Below are positions 16,465-25,425 of a DNA stretch of 64,000 nt, piece by piece. Every line of letters begins with the position of its first letter. The stretch's first letter is position 1. The notes beneath the pieces were generated by a model, which saw only the letters and a program-made list of their open reading frames with translations, did no database searches and had not been told where the DNA came from. Location: assembly GCA_947503925.1 (NCBI GenBank), contig CANNFQ010000011.1, positions 81,138 to 145,137 of the forward strand, given 5' to 3'. The position numbers and the translations under genes were made by a program. Origin of the DNA: an uncultured Paracoccaceae bacterium (GTDB lineage Bacteria; Pseudomonadota; Alphaproteobacteria; Rhodobacterales; Rhodobacteraceae).

Positions 16465-17124
16465 TCAGTGTGGCGCACTTAGTTTCTTTGGGCGAGTCTT
16501 CCTTACGCTTGGGCGCACTGAGCAGAACTTCCACCACCTGTTAAGGGATGGGTATTGCCCAAATAACGCAGCAGCCTTGGGGACCCTCAAGAAGTAGTCG
16601 ATCATTGGCGCAAGATGCATATCCGCCAACTCAAAACGATCACCCGTTAGGACGTGTCCTTCCAGGCTCAATTTCTCCAATGATCCAAGGACCGGCGGCG
16701 CTTCTGCCAATCCAACACTGATTTCTTGATCGTCAGACGGAAGTCGATGCGCCGGTCGAGATATACTGTGCGCGTAAACCTGTCGGACAAGAGGCCAATA
16801 AAGGTAGTTGTCTATGATCGAGATCACTTGTTGGCTTCGAACGCGTTCCTCTCCACCAAGGGGAGATAGAGGCGGTCCATCAAACATTGTGTCGACGTAA
16901 ATGGTGATCGCACTTGTTTCATAGAGGCCAAAGTTGCCATGCTGCAAGTAAGGTACGCGTCGAAAAGGATGAGGATTATTTGTGACCTTGTCTGCTGCCG
17001 AAGCGAATGGATCGGTCTCCGTGAAATGGTACGGAACCTGTTTCTCAAGGAGGGCGATGAGAACAGTTCGTGTGTACACGCTCCTCTTTAGGCCAAACAC
17101 CCTTGGGTTTCGTCTCATCTCCAT
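16465..17124 (-). CDS. Glutathione S-transferase family protein
   Basis: The N-terminal thioredoxin-like domain (VFGLKRSVYTRTVLIALLEKQVPYHFTETDP) includes the conserved RVPYLQHGNFGLYETSAI block, where cis-Pro and the Glu-Thr-Ser pair contact glutathione. The all-helical C-terminal domain has the GDRFELADMHLAPM N-capping motif of GSTs. Length (219 aa) is normal. It follows BioY by 36 bp and may be cotranscribed. Substrate unknown; detoxification or isomerisation roles are both known in the family. Confidence 0.9.
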   Translation of the reverse strand: MEMRRNPRVFGLKRSVYTRTVLIALLEKQVPYHFTETDPFASAADKVTNNPHPFRRVPYLQHGNFGLYETSAITIYVDTMFDGPPLSPLGGEERVRSQQVISIIDNYLYWPLVRQVYAHSISRPAHRLPSDDQEISVGLAEAPPVLGSLEKLSLEGHVLTGDRFELADMHLAPMIDYFLRVPKAAALFGQYPSLNRWWKFCSVRPSVRKTRPKKLSAPH

Positions 17125-17160
17125 CTGCTTGCCAGGATTTGCCCGCTTAAGGCCCCATCT

Positions 17161-17748
17161 TCAACGCCTTCTCAGCGAGGCCACCTTCGGCAAAACAGAC
17201 ACAAGGCAAGCTGCCAATGCGACCTTGAGAAGATCTGGAATGATGAATGGTCCGATGCCGTAGACAAATGCTTGCTGCGCCCCAAAGAGCCAAACCAGCC
17301 ACAAGAAACCGAGCAGCAAGAGGACAACTTCACCAACCAGCATTGCACATCCGATCTTAAGAGTGCTGCGCCACCAGCCCAGATCCGCCGCGCGGCCGAC
17401 GATATAGGTCATCACCACAAATCCCGCCAAATAACCGGCAGTCGGACCCACCATATATGCCAGTCCAATCCCGCGTTCGGGTGTGCTTTGAAAGACTGGG
17501 AACCCTGCCGCTCCGACCACCAGATATGAGACGACAGTCGCGACGCCCAACCGGCTTCCATAGGTTCCGGCAATGAGGAAGATTGCGAGTGTCTGGAGAG
17601 ACATCTCGACAGGCCACATCGGGACTTTGATCTTTGCTGAGGTCGCGATGATCAAAACACCGATCGCGACGAGAAAGACGTGGACTGCCCACGACTGCCT
17701 GCCAATCGCCAGATTGCTGGATCTTAGTAGTGCTTGTGAATCTGACAT
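17161..17748 (-). CDS. bioY: Biotin transporter BioY
   Basis: The 195-aa polytopic protein matches the ECF-type S component BioY: about six hydrophobic helices with conserved blocks KIKVPMWPVEMSLQTLAIFL, GAAGFPVF and the GPTAGYLAGF segment. It captures biotin; some BioY proteins work alone, others with EcfA/EcfT energising subunits, which are not encoded nearby. Its place next to acyl-CoA metabolic genes may be coincidental, although biotin serves acyl-CoA carboxylases. It lies 24 bp after the DUF1330 gene. Confidence 0.9.
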   Translation of the reverse strand: MSDSQALLRSSNLAIGRQSWAVHVFLVAIGVLIIATSAKIKVPMWPVEMSLQTLAIFLIAGTYGSRLGVATVVSYLVVGAAGFPVFQSTPERGIGLAYMVGPTAGYLAGFVVMTYIVGRAADLGWWRSTLKIGCAMLVGEVVLLLLGFLWLVWLFGAQQAFVYGIGPFIIPDLLKVALAACLVSVLPKVASLRRR

Positions 17749-17772
17749 ATTCTTTGCTCCGTTTGATTGCAG

Positions 17773-18063
17773 CTAGTGATTGATGTTTAGTCCGCGCGTT
17801 ATGCGCGTGCTTTCGATCACGCGATCTCTTATGGCGGCCATGCTCGCTGTGCGCGGGTCGTTGCGATACTTCTCAAATGAGAGTTTGTCGGGGAACTCCA
17901 GCACGTGAACCTCTGCGTCGCCGTCGGTGTCATCCGGTCGAAACGCATAGACCAACTTGCCGCCGAATTCAGACATCAAGCGCACTGCCCGCGCCTCGAA
18001 TCCCTGAAACTCTTTGAACCTGCCCTCGCGGACGGTCAGCTCGACAACAACAATCAGACTCAT
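17773..18063 (-). CDS. DUF1330/ABM-like small protein
   Basis: A 96-aa ferredoxin-like alpha/beta-barrel candidate (LIVVVELTVREGRFKEFQGFEARAVRLMSEFGGKLV ... EVHVLEFPDKLSFEKYRNDP). This pattern is typical of DUF1330 and related dimeric barrel proteins. Its start overlaps the DMT permease stop by 4 bp (ATGA). A catalytic role in the operon (e.g. isomerase or monooxygenase-like) is possible but undefined. Confidence 0.75.
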   Translation of the reverse strand: MSLIVVVELTVREGRFKEFQGFEARAVRLMSEFGGKLVYAFRPDDTDGDAEVHVLEFPDKLSFEKYRNDPRTASMAAIRDRVIESTRITRGLNINH

Positions 18064-19007
18064 GCCCCACCTCCCAATGCCTTTTTTCGATCTTCAGATG
18101 CTGCCCCCAAAGCTCCGAAGATGGAACCGAGGAAGCAGATGCAGAGCCCGATCGTGGTGTAGAAAGATAATGCGACCCTGCCCTCGAGGACCTGGAACAG
18201 AAAGACGAAGAGCGGCGCTGTTCCGGCAAGAGCGGCAATCGTAAGTGACGTCGTGAGCGAAATTGCTTTCTGAACTGCATAGATCGGAAACGCGAGAACG
18301 ACGAGCCCGACAGCGACCGGTACTAAAAGCTCATCGATTTTGATCGACCCTTTGCTATCCACGCCAAGAACTACTCCCACCGCGCAGAGAAGGACAAAAA
18401 GCGGAAATCGCAATCCGAACTGTGTCACTGGGTCTAATCCGACCCGGTCCAAGCGTTGGCCATAAAGCAGCATTCCTGTGATCAAAACGCCAGCGATGAG
18501 AGAGAAAACCAATCCGGTCGCAGCGGCTATGTTGTCACCGCGAACGAACCCCGAAAGGCCAAGCAACGTGATCGCCGCTAGAGTCAGCAGACCTAACGCC
18601 AGAATTGAATTTCCAATGAGCTCCTGTCGATTTCTCGGAGCTTCTGCTTCCGGCACACCGAAGTATGCTGCTGCGATGGTCACCAGGGGAACGGATCCAG
18701 CAAAGATCGTGAACGAGACTGCCGGTTCGATCATCTGCACTGCAAGCAAATAGAAGAGCCAACCGCCCGCTGCCGTCACATTGAGACCAATAACCGCAGC
18801 AAGATTCAGTCGCGCAAAGCGAAACTGCTCAGGTCGAAAAACCGCGCTCCAAAAGATGCAAGCTGACGCAGACAAACCGAAAACCAAGCCGCCCAGCACG
18901 AACCCGTCTACCTCTTGAAGGATACCTCCAAAGTACACCGCTTGGATCGCATCCAAGATGACGAAAACCATGCACCAAGATAGCCCCTGAAGTCTTTTGT
19001 CACGCAT
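18060..19007 (-). CDS. EamA/DMT-superfamily permease
   Basis: About ten hydrophobic helices in two repeats of five, the drug/metabolite transporter layout, with EamA-like segments (AVSFTIFAGSVPLVTIAAAYFG; LIGNSILALGLLTLAAITLLG; TSLTIAALAGTAPLFVFLFQVLEGRVALSFYTTIGLCICFLGSIFG). Start choice: the ATG at 19007 forms a TGATG junction with the upstream dctM stop; an upstream TTG at 19034 is less likely. It may export a pathway product or take up a substrate; direction cannot be told. Confidence 0.85.
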   Translation of the reverse strand: MRDKRLQGLSWCMVFVILDAIQAVYFGGILQEVDGFVLGGLVFGLSASACIFWSAVFRPEQFRFARLNLAAVIGLNVTAAGGWLFYLLAVQMIEPAVSFTIFAGSVPLVTIAAAYFGVPEAEAPRNRQELIGNSILALGLLTLAAITLLGLSGFVRGDNIAAATGLVFSLIAGVLITGMLLYGQRLDRVGLDPVTQFGLRFPLFVLLCAVGVVLGVDSKGSIKIDELLVPVAVGLVVLAFPIYAVQKAISLTTSLTIAALAGTAPLFVFLFQVLEGRVALSFYTTIGLCICFLGSIFGALGAASEDRKKALGGGA

Positions 19008-20380
19008 CAGTTGAACAATTTGTTGGGCAACCAAAGTGCGACTTCGGGGAACGCCAAGACAACGGCAAGTGCCAGCAACTGAAGAAGGACGAACGGGATA
19101 ACGCCCCTGTAGATCTGCGCCAGAGAGACTGTGTTGCCAGCTGTTCCCTTCAGATAGAACAGGGCAAACCCAAATGGCGGCGTTAAGAAACTGGTTTGCA
19201 GATTTATCGCAACCAAGATCGCAAACCAGTAAACGATGTCACTCGATGCGACATGTCCACCAAACTCAAGAAGTGCGAGAACGGGAGCAAAAATTGGCAA
19301 TACGATCAGCGTGATCTCGATCCAGTCAAAAAAGAAGCCCATTGCGAATATCAGCAGCATCAAGATCGCCAATACACCCCAGGCACCGAGGACTGACGGG
19401 TCGATGAGCGTTAGGACAAATTCTTCGCCTCCAAAACGCCTGAACAGATAGCTAAAGGCCGTTGCGCCAACAAAGATGAAGAAGATCATCGAAACGGTCG
19501 TCAGAGTGCGCTTCAAAACATAGTTCATTTCGCGAAAGTTGAGACGGCCGCGGAACAATGCGAGCGCGAGCGCCCCAAGCGCTCCTACGCCGCTTGCCTC
19601 AGTGGGTGTCGCCCAACCGCCGAGGATGGACCCCAAAACCAACGCAATCAACAACGCGGGAGGAATAAACCCAGCTGCCAGCTTGCGAACCAGCAGCCTG
19701 CGCTCATCAGGCGTCAGCGGCTCTGAAACGCGCGGCGCGATGGAGGGGCGCAAGAAGCTGATCGTGCCAATGTAGATGAGATAAAGCGTTGAAAGGAGCA
19801 ATCCCGGGATCAAGGCTGCCATGAACAGTTTGCCGACCGAGATCGTCAGCAGGTCGCCCATAATCACAAGCATAATCGAAGGCGGAATAAGAATGCCTAG
19901 CGTACCGGACGCCGCAATCGTTCCTGTTGCAAGCGACGGCGCGTAGCCCTCCCGCAACATTATTGGCAAAGCAAGCATTGTAAGCATTGCAACCGAGGCA
20001 CCGATGATACCGGTAGATGCGGCAAGGATCGTACCCATCAAGGTAACACCGATGGCAAGGCCACCAGGCACTCGGCGCAAAAGCGATTGGAGACCCTCAA
20101 GAAGGTCCTCTGCAATTCCACTTCGTTCAAGCAGCGTGCCCATCAGTACGAACATTGGAACGGCAACCATGACGCCGTTGGATATGATGCCGCTGAAGAT
20201 GCGATTGATCAGGAGAGGGAGATGGGCAAATCGAATTTCCCCTAGGTAGAGTCCGATCCCAGCAAAGACCAAAGAGACTCCACCGAGCACCATCGCCACG
20301 GGCAGGCCCGAGAAAATGAAGAGTGCGAGACTAAAGAACATTATGGCTGGAAGCCATTCGGCGAGTACTTCTGCGAACAT
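19007..20380 (-). CDS. dctM: TRAP transporter large permease (DctM type)
   Basis: The 457-aa protein has the 12-13 hydrophobic segments and Gly/Pro-rich motifs of DctM (MFVLMGTLLERSGIAEDLL; TLGILIPPSIMLVIMG; GGWATPTEASGVGALGALALALF; LTPPFGFALFYLKG). It forms the ion-coupled translocation channel of a tripartite carboxylate importer. The ATG at 20380 follows GAGAATT upstream and gives the usual N-terminus; a 39-residue upstream extension overlaps the small permease. It partners with the DctQ and DctP genes directly upstream. Confidence 0.95.
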   Translation of the reverse strand: MFAEVLAEWLPAIMFFSLALFIFSGLPVAMVLGGVSLVFAGIGLYLGEIRFAHLPLLINRIFSGIISNGVMVAVPMFVLMGTLLERSGIAEDLLEGLQSLLRRVPGGLAIGVTLMGTILAASTGIIGASVAMLTMLALPIMLREGYAPSLATGTIAASGTLGILIPPSIMLVIMGDLLTISVGKLFMAALIPGLLLSTLYLIYIGTISFLRPSIAPRVSEPLTPDERRLLVRKLAAGFIPPALLIALVLGSILGGWATPTEASGVGALGALALALFRGRLNFREMNYVLKRTLTTVSMIFFIFVGATAFSYLFRRFGGEEFVLTLIDPSVLGAWGVLAILMLLIFAMGFFFDWIEITLIVLPIFAPVLALLEFGGHVASSDIVYWFAILVAINLQTSFLTPPFGFALFYLKGTAGNTVSLAQIYRGVIPFVLLQLLALAVVLAFPEVALWLPNKLFN

Positions 20381-20396
20381 GTTAATTCTCCGAATT

Positions 20397-20933
20397 CTAG
20401 TCCGACCCGTTCGACACAAACGGTGAATTCGGCTCGCCACTTGAGCGTAAGGCGTCGATACAGCGCAACAGCACAGAAATGGCGGAAAGCAGAACAAGCG
20501 TGAAGCCGATCGTCAGAAACGATTTGATAATCCACCGGTTCGGGAGGCCAGCGCCCCCAACTGAACCTTCCCCAGTTTCCCAAGCACGCCAGACATAGGA
20601 GAGCGAGAACCAGATAAGGATTGTGATGTAGGGAATGAGAAATGTAACAATACCAAAGATCTCGAGCTTTACTTTGGTGCGCTCTGCGAAGCGCTCCCGA
20701 AAGAGATCCACACGAACATGCGCATCGCTCAGATACGCAGACCCAAAACCGAGCATGAGCGCAGCGCCATGAAGATGCCATTCGAGGTCCTGAAGCAAAA
20801 TTGAGCCGGTATTGAAGAACTTTCGTCCAACCACGTCATAGCCAATGACGAAGGCGAGCAGTAAGAGCAGCCAGCCTCCGAAAACATGCGCTACACGTGG
20901 CGCAGCGGCGAGCAGCTGAGCCAAACGTATCAT
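20397..20933 (-). CDS. dctQ: TRAP transporter small permease (DctQ type)
   Basis: A 178-aa protein with four hydrophobic helices and the DctQ signature region (FIGYDVVGRKFFNTGSILLQDLEWHLHG). The small permease bridges the periplasmic binding protein and DctM. The ATG at 20933 is chosen to begin just before the first helix; an in-frame extension to 20975 is possible. It lies 75 bp after dctP and 16 bp before dctM. Confidence 0.9.
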   Translation of the reverse strand: MIRLAQLLAAAPRVAHVFGGWLLLLLAFVIGYDVVGRKFFNTGSILLQDLEWHLHGAALMLGFGSAYLSDAHVRVDLFRERFAERTKVKLEIFGIVTFLIPYITILIWFSLSYVWRAWETGEGSVGGAGLPNRWIIKSFLTIGFTLVLLSAISVLLRCIDALRSSGEPNSPFVSNGSD

Positions 20934-21008
20934 TTCATTTTCCAGATAAGGGTTCGGGCCTGCCCCGACGATCAAACATCGGGGCAGACCAAGGATCAGT
21001 GGGTTAGA

Positions 21009-22040
21009 TCAGCGCATGTAGCCAAGATCGCGCCACTCAGCGTAGTTGGTCCGGAATTCCGTGTAGGACGCCCAGACCCGTGCAAAGTCAGCATCCTCAG
21101 AAAGCTCATCAACAACTTCGAGCCACGCCCCTTCCATCGCGGCAAGAATTTCTGGCGACCATTCATGCAAGGTAACGCCTTCGGCCTGTAACTGCTCAAG
21201 CGCTTCAAACTGAATGGCTTCACCCCAAGCGATGGATTGAGCCACTGCCGAGCGGCAGACTTCGTTGACGACCGCCTGGTCGCGTTCGCTGAGACCGTTC
21301 CAGACATCCAGATTTATCAGCAGTGAGAACAAGGAGGTCTGCTGATGCCAACCAGGGAAGTAATAGTGTTTGGCATAATTCTGCATACCCAAGCGCAGGT
21401 CGAGCGCTGGCATCGAAATCTCTGCGGCGTCAATCGTCCCCAGTTCGAGTGCAGGGACTGTGTCGCCAACAGGCAGCGACTGAGCCGATACTCCAAGCTT
21501 TTCCATCACCCGGGCGCCGAGACCGAAGAACCGCATCTTGATCCCCTGAAGATCTTCGACGGACTCGATGGGCTCGCGGAACCAGCCGGACGCTTCTGGT
21601 GGGATCGTCGCACAGAGCACGCTCTTGATATTATGCCCGGCGGTGATTTCATCCCAGATTTCCTGAGCGCCGCCGTAATAGTACCATGCAAGATACTCAG
21701 GCGCTTCAGGACCGAAGGGAACGGAGGTGAACATGGCTGCGGAAGGAATGATCCCTTGCGCAAACCCAGGGGAATACCAGGCTGCATCCACGGCCCCGGT
21801 TGATACAGCATCCCATGCTTCAGATGCTGCAACCAATGCACCAGGCTCATTGTAGTTGAGTTTGAGCTCGCCGTCAGTCAGCAAAGCCATTCGATTGCCG
21901 ATATCTTGTCCGATATCACCGACGATTGGAAATGAGCCAGGATAGACGCTGGTCATCTCCAATTCTTCAGAGTTTGCCGAAGTAGCAGCCACAATCGCGA
22001 TACCCGCACAGGCCGTTAGAAGTATGTCCTTAAGTTTCAT
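21009..22040 (-). CDS. dctP: TRAP transporter substrate-binding protein (DctP family)
   Basis: A Sec signal peptide (DILLTACAGIAIVAATSANS) precedes a DctP-family periplasmic binding domain. A conserved segment DLQGIKMRFFGLGARVMEKLG includes the Arg expected to bind the substrate carboxylate, and EISMPALDLRLGM follows. The ligand is an organic acid of unknown identity; neighbouring thiolase and acyl-CoA synthetase suggest an aromatic or medium-size carboxylate that is CoA-activated after import. The gene lies 16 bp after the SDR gene. Confidence 0.95.
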   Translation of the reverse strand: MKLKDILLTACAGIAIVAATSANSEELEMTSVYPGSFPIVGDIGQDIGNRMALLTDGELKLNYNEPGALVAASEAWDAVSTGAVDAAWYSPGFAQGIIPSAAMFTSVPFGPEAPEYLAWYYYGGAQEIWDEITAGHNIKSVLCATIPPEASGWFREPIESVEDLQGIKMRFFGLGARVMEKLGVSAQSLPVGDTVPALELGTIDAAEISMPALDLRLGMQNYAKHYYFPGWHQQTSLFSLLINLDVWNGLSERDQAVVNEVCRSAVAQSIAWGEAIQFEALEQLQAEGVTLHEWSPEILAAMEGAWLEVVDELSEDADFARVWASYTEFRTNYAEWRDLGYMR

Positions 22041-22056
22041 AGTATCCTCCCTTGGA

Positions 22057-22836
22057 TTATTGATCCGTCACTGCATTGATGCCTGACGATAGAAATCCGC
22101 CGTCAACGACCATCACCTCCCCGGTGACAAAGCTCGCGTTTGGCGAAATCAGAAAGCCGATTGCCTCGGCCAGTTCATCCGGCGTCGCATAGCGACGCAT
22201 CGGTATTCGTTTGGTCCACTTGTTGTGTGCGCCTTTCAAGTGGACGCCTGAAATCATTGGCGTTTCGACAGGTCCAGGCGAGACAGCGTTCACGCGCAGA
22301 CCCAGCTGTGCTAATTCCAGAGCCATGACCTTGGTGATCGTCGTTATCGCGGCCTTAGATGCGCCATAAGCAGTCCGGCCAGAGTTGCCGATCATTCCGG
22401 AAACCGATGCAACGTTGACAATCGCGCCTGGCGCTTCGGTGAATAGTCGCGTGAAACATTGCGCAACGAGCACGCTTCCAACAACATTCACGTCGAAAAC
22501 CTGTCTCATCTCGTCAGGCGTCGTCTCGAGAAAAGGCGTGTTCCTCGCGATACCGGCACAATTGACGAGGCCGTAAAGTGAACTGCTTGGCACTGCGGTG
22601 AAGTCTTGGAAAGCCTCTTGGATCGCAGACTGATCGAGGATGTTGACTTGCGCGACATGCACACGGTCCTGATGATCAGAAAGAGACGTCCGCGAGTCTT
22701 CGAGTGCAGCGCCATTTGCATCCACGAGAAGAACAGTGGCGTCTCGTTCAAGCGCCCATTGCGCTGTGGCCGATCCAATGCCCGATCCACCACCGGTCAC
22801 GATCAATGACTTCCCACTGAGAGACGCAACTGTCAT
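22057..22836 (-). CDS. Short-chain dehydrogenase/reductase
   Basis: Classical SDR of 259 aa with the NAD(P)-binding TGGGSGIG near residues 14-21, the NCAG structural motif, a catalytic Ser (VNVASVSGMIG) and the YGASK catalytic Tyr/Lys pair. The ATG at 22836 forms a four-base ATGA overlap with the upstream PPC gene, so a longer in-frame reading is rejected. In this operon it may oxidise a hydroxyacyl-CoA or alcohol intermediate; acidic Asp after the second strand (LLVDANG) points to NAD+ preference. Confidence 0.95.
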   Translation of the reverse strand: MTVASLSGKSLIVTGGGSGIGSATAQWALERDATVLLVDANGAALEDSRTSLSDHQDRVHVAQVNILDQSAIQEAFQDFTAVPSSSLYGLVNCAGIARNTPFLETTPDEMRQVFDVNVVGSVLVAQCFTRLFTEAPGAIVNVASVSGMIGNSGRTAYGASKAAITTITKVMALELAQLGLRVNAVSPGPVETPMISGVHLKGAHNKWTKRIPMRRYATPDELAEAIGFLISPNASFVTGEVMVVDGGFLSSGINAVTDQ

Positions 22837-23252
22837 TTGCCCGCCCCACTCAAGGTGTGTTCCTCGTCCACGAGCCATTCTTCGAGTGTCAGTTCAAAGG
22901 TTACGCAGACTGGGTTTTGTCCTCTTACAAAACGCCCCGCAGAAACGCGCCCACCTGGATCGAGTACGACGCCTGACAGGTTTGCGACAGGATTTCCGGC
23001 AGTGTCTGGGCGAACCTCGCCAGACAGCGACACAACTTCAACCGCAGGGCCCTCCAAGAAATCCTGCCTTCCAGAAGACTGTGCCAAAGTCGCATCGGTA
23101 AGGCTTCCTAGACTTCCGCGCAGGAAGCCTCTCGTTAGCCCTTCTCGCAGGCAGATTTTCTCAACCGCAGAGACCAAATCTTCATTTGGGCGGATACGCG
23201 CATAGAGAATGCGCCCAGTGCGTCCGTGTTCAATCTTTGCCGGGCCACTCAT
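22833..23252 (-). CDS. PPC/DUF296-domain protein A
   Basis: A 139-aa protein resembling the plants-and-prokaryotes conserved (PPC, DUF296) domain: a mixed alpha/beta fold with GFLRGSLGSLTDATLA and LSGEVRPDTAGNPVANLSGVVLDPGGRVSAGRFV, the latter matching the family pattern in which a G.v..G.l motif follows a strand. It overlaps both neighbours by 4 bp (ATGA). In plants the domain accompanies AT-hook proteins, but bacterial single-domain forms are metabolic neighbours of unknown activity. A second, diverged copy is directly upstream. Confidence 0.7.
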   Translation of the reverse strand: MSGPAKIEHGRTGRILYARIRPNEDLVSAVEKICLREGLTRGFLRGSLGSLTDATLAQSSGRQDFLEGPAVEVVSLSGEVRPDTAGNPVANLSGVVLDPGGRVSAGRFVRGQNPVCVTFELTLEEWLVDEEHTLSGAGK

Positions 23253-23815
23253 TGCGCGGGTCCCATTGGCTCGATTGGCATAAAGACAGCATGATTGGTC
23301 TCTGCGTCAGGTGTTTGCTGCAGCTCGATTTCCGCAAACTGCGTTACCCTGACGGTCAAACCATTTCGGCCAACAATGGACTTGTGAGGATCAAGGTGAC
23401 CCCCACCAACATTTCCCTGAAGGTCGGAAAACCAGGCGTGGCAATGCACCAAGAGTTCGCCAGTCACAGATCGTCCAAACGTCGCCGAGCCATCAACGAT
23501 CTGAACGCCCGGCCATGATTTCATCGGCGTATAGGTGGCTACCGTTCTGCCCGACCGATCTCGATCTGCCAGACAGAAAACACAGTGCTCCAATTCGCCT
23601 CCCACAAGTACGATGGCAGCTGATTTGTGGGCCCCGTCCACGGACCTTGAAACGACATCCGCAATCGCTTCGACCAGGTTTCTTCCAGGGGCCAACATGG
23701 CACGGGAGGAGATCGCACCTGGCTCTGATCTGATAGCAAAGCGATCGTAGTGGACGGGGCCCGGCTGCCTCCAAAGCCGAGCTTCTCGACGGTGTCCTGA
23801 CATCGAGAGCGTCAT
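23249..23815 (-). CDS. PPC/DUF296-domain protein B
   Basis: A 188-aa protein whose C-terminal half carries a clear DUF296 signature (LLVHCHAWFSDLQGNVGGGHLDPHKSIVG, about residues 120-148) with the His/Cys/His pattern HCHAW and GGGHL, a candidate metal site. The N-terminal third (RREARLWRQPGPVHYDRF) is extra. It overlaps the acyl-CoA synthetase and the second PPC gene by 4 bp each. Tandem PPC genes between a CoA ligase and an SDR point to an enzymatic role in the pathway rather than DNA binding; this is inferred. Confidence 0.75.
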   Translation of the reverse strand: MTLSMSGHRREARLWRQPGPVHYDRFAIRSEPGAISSRAMLAPGRNLVEAIADVVSRSVDGAHKSAAIVLVGGELEHCVFCLADRDRSGRTVATYTPMKSWPGVQIVDGSATFGRSVTGELLVHCHAWFSDLQGNVGGGHLDPHKSIVGRNGLTVRVTQFAEIELQQTPDAETNHAVFMPIEPMGPAQ

Positions 23816-25425
23816 GCCGGCTCTCCCGGGGCCAAGGATGTTGCCGGGTCGGCTTGTGCTTGGAGGAGTTCCTTGACCAGTGCTTTCGTAACCTTTCCGT
23901 AGCCGGATCTTGGCAACTCAGGAACGAACTCAAATCGCTTCGGTATCTTGTAGCTTGCGAGCACCTCCCCAAGGAAAACCCTCAGATCTTCTTCTGGAAG
24001 ACTGACGTCGTCTTCCAAAACAATCGCTGCTGTTCCGACCTCGCCCCACTTTTCGTCTGGCAGACCCACTACACAGGCTTCTTTGATCGCCGGATGCGTT
24101 ACGAGCTTCTCTTCAATCTCAAGCGGATAGATATTGGAGCCACCCGAAATGAACATGTCCGACGCGCGCCCCGTAATGAACAGGTATCCATTGTCATCAA
24201 GATGACCGATATCACCTGTGCGGAACCACCCGTCTCGAAAAGCATCTTTGTTCGCTGCATCATTGTCGAAATAGCCACTGAAGACTGCAGGCCCGATCAC
24301 GCATATCTCCCCGGTCTCAAACGGCTTGAGCGACCGACCCTCATCGTCCTGAATGTCAATTTGCATGCAAGTTCGGGATTGACCGCATGTCCCGATGCGA
24401 GCGGTTGGTCCGTCTTCAATGTCATGGAGGTGCGGCGGTAGAACGGTGATGTTTCCCGTGACTTCACCCAGGCCAAAGTACTGAACGAGACAAAGGCCGA
24501 GCTTGCGCAACGCCAACTTTTGGTGTTCCCGCAACATCGGCGCGCCCGCGTAAATCACGTACTTCAGTGATGTGTGGTCAAAGGCTTCGCAGGCCGATGA
24601 GGTCGCGAGGGCATGGAGGATGCTCGGCACGGTGAAAATGTTGGTCACCTTGTGCTGCTCAATGAGCTCGAACACCTCAGCTGGATCTAGACTTGCGGAT
24701 TTTGGCAGAATGGTCGGCACACACCGAGCAACCTGAACCAATTGATGAATCCCTGCCCCATGAGAGAGTGGAGCGACCACCAGCGAGGCATCCACCTCCG
24801 TCATGCCAGGCATCAAGTCGCATAGATGATTGTTGATAACGAAGGCCATCTGCCCATGGCTCAGCACACCGGCCTTCGGTTTGCCTGTGGTGCCGGATGT
24901 GAAAAAGAACCAGCAGGGGTCGTCGCGTTCGACAGGTGCCGCTTTGAACTTTGCGCCATGGCCCGCACGAACCAGGTCCGCGTAGTTGTGCTCCCCCTGC
25001 CGCGGTTTTCCAAAGGAAATTACCAGTTCAACTCCAGCGTCGCGCGCTGCATCAGCATGTTCCGGAAAGTCGCAATCATAAATTATTGCTGACGCACCCG
25101 CAGTTTGCGCGATATGCCCGACATCTTTCGGCATGATCCGAAAGTTTGTCGGAACCCAAATGGCCCCAATCTTGAAGACCGCGAACATCGTTTCGAACAT
25201 TTCGTTCGAGTTCCGTGAGTGGACAATGACACGGTCACCTCGGGAGACTCCGAGCTTAAGAAGCGAATTAGCGGCACCATCTATGCGTGCATTAATCTCT
25301 GCCCAACTCCAAGTCTGATCGCCCCAGACAATTCCCGGGCTTGCCGGAAAGCGGCGAGCTGCCTCGGTCACCAAATCGCCGAGGTTCATCACACGGTTCG
25401 ATATGCGTTCAAGCCCACCCACCAT
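23812..25425 (-). CDS. AMP-forming acyl-CoA synthetase
   Basis: The 537-aa protein has the ANL-superfamily motifs: the P-loop-like FFTSGTTGKPKAGVLSH near residue 173, the YFGLGEVTG adenine-binding block, FRTGDIGHLDDNGYLFITGR, and the C-terminal GYGKVTK whose Lys drives adenylation. It converts a carboxylate to its CoA thioester with ATP. The ATG at 25425 makes a TGATG junction with the thiolase stop. It likely activates the acid imported by the TRAP system encoded downstream. Chain-length or aromatic specificity cannot be read from the sequence. Confidence 0.95.
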   Translation of the reverse strand: MVGGLERISNRVMNLGDLVTEAARRFPASPGIVWGDQTWSWAEINARIDGAANSLLKLGVSRGDRVIVHSRNSNEMFETMFAVFKIGAIWVPTNFRIMPKDVGHIAQTAGASAIIYDCDFPEHADAARDAGVELVISFGKPRQGEHNYADLVRAGHGAKFKAAPVERDDPCWFFFTSGTTGKPKAGVLSHGQMAFVINNHLCDLMPGMTEVDASLVVAPLSHGAGIHQLVQVARCVPTILPKSASLDPAEVFELIEQHKVTNIFTVPSILHALATSSACEAFDHTSLKYVIYAGAPMLREHQKLALRKLGLCLVQYFGLGEVTGNITVLPPHLHDIEDGPTARIGTCGQSRTCMQIDIQDDEGRSLKPFETGEICVIGPAVFSGYFDNDAANKDAFRDGWFRTGDIGHLDDNGYLFITGRASDMFISGGSNIYPLEIEEKLVTHPAIKEACVVGLPDEKWGEVGTAAIVLEDDVSLPEEDLRVFLGEVLASYKIPKRFEFVPELPRSGYGKVTKALVKELLQAQADPATSLAPGEPA

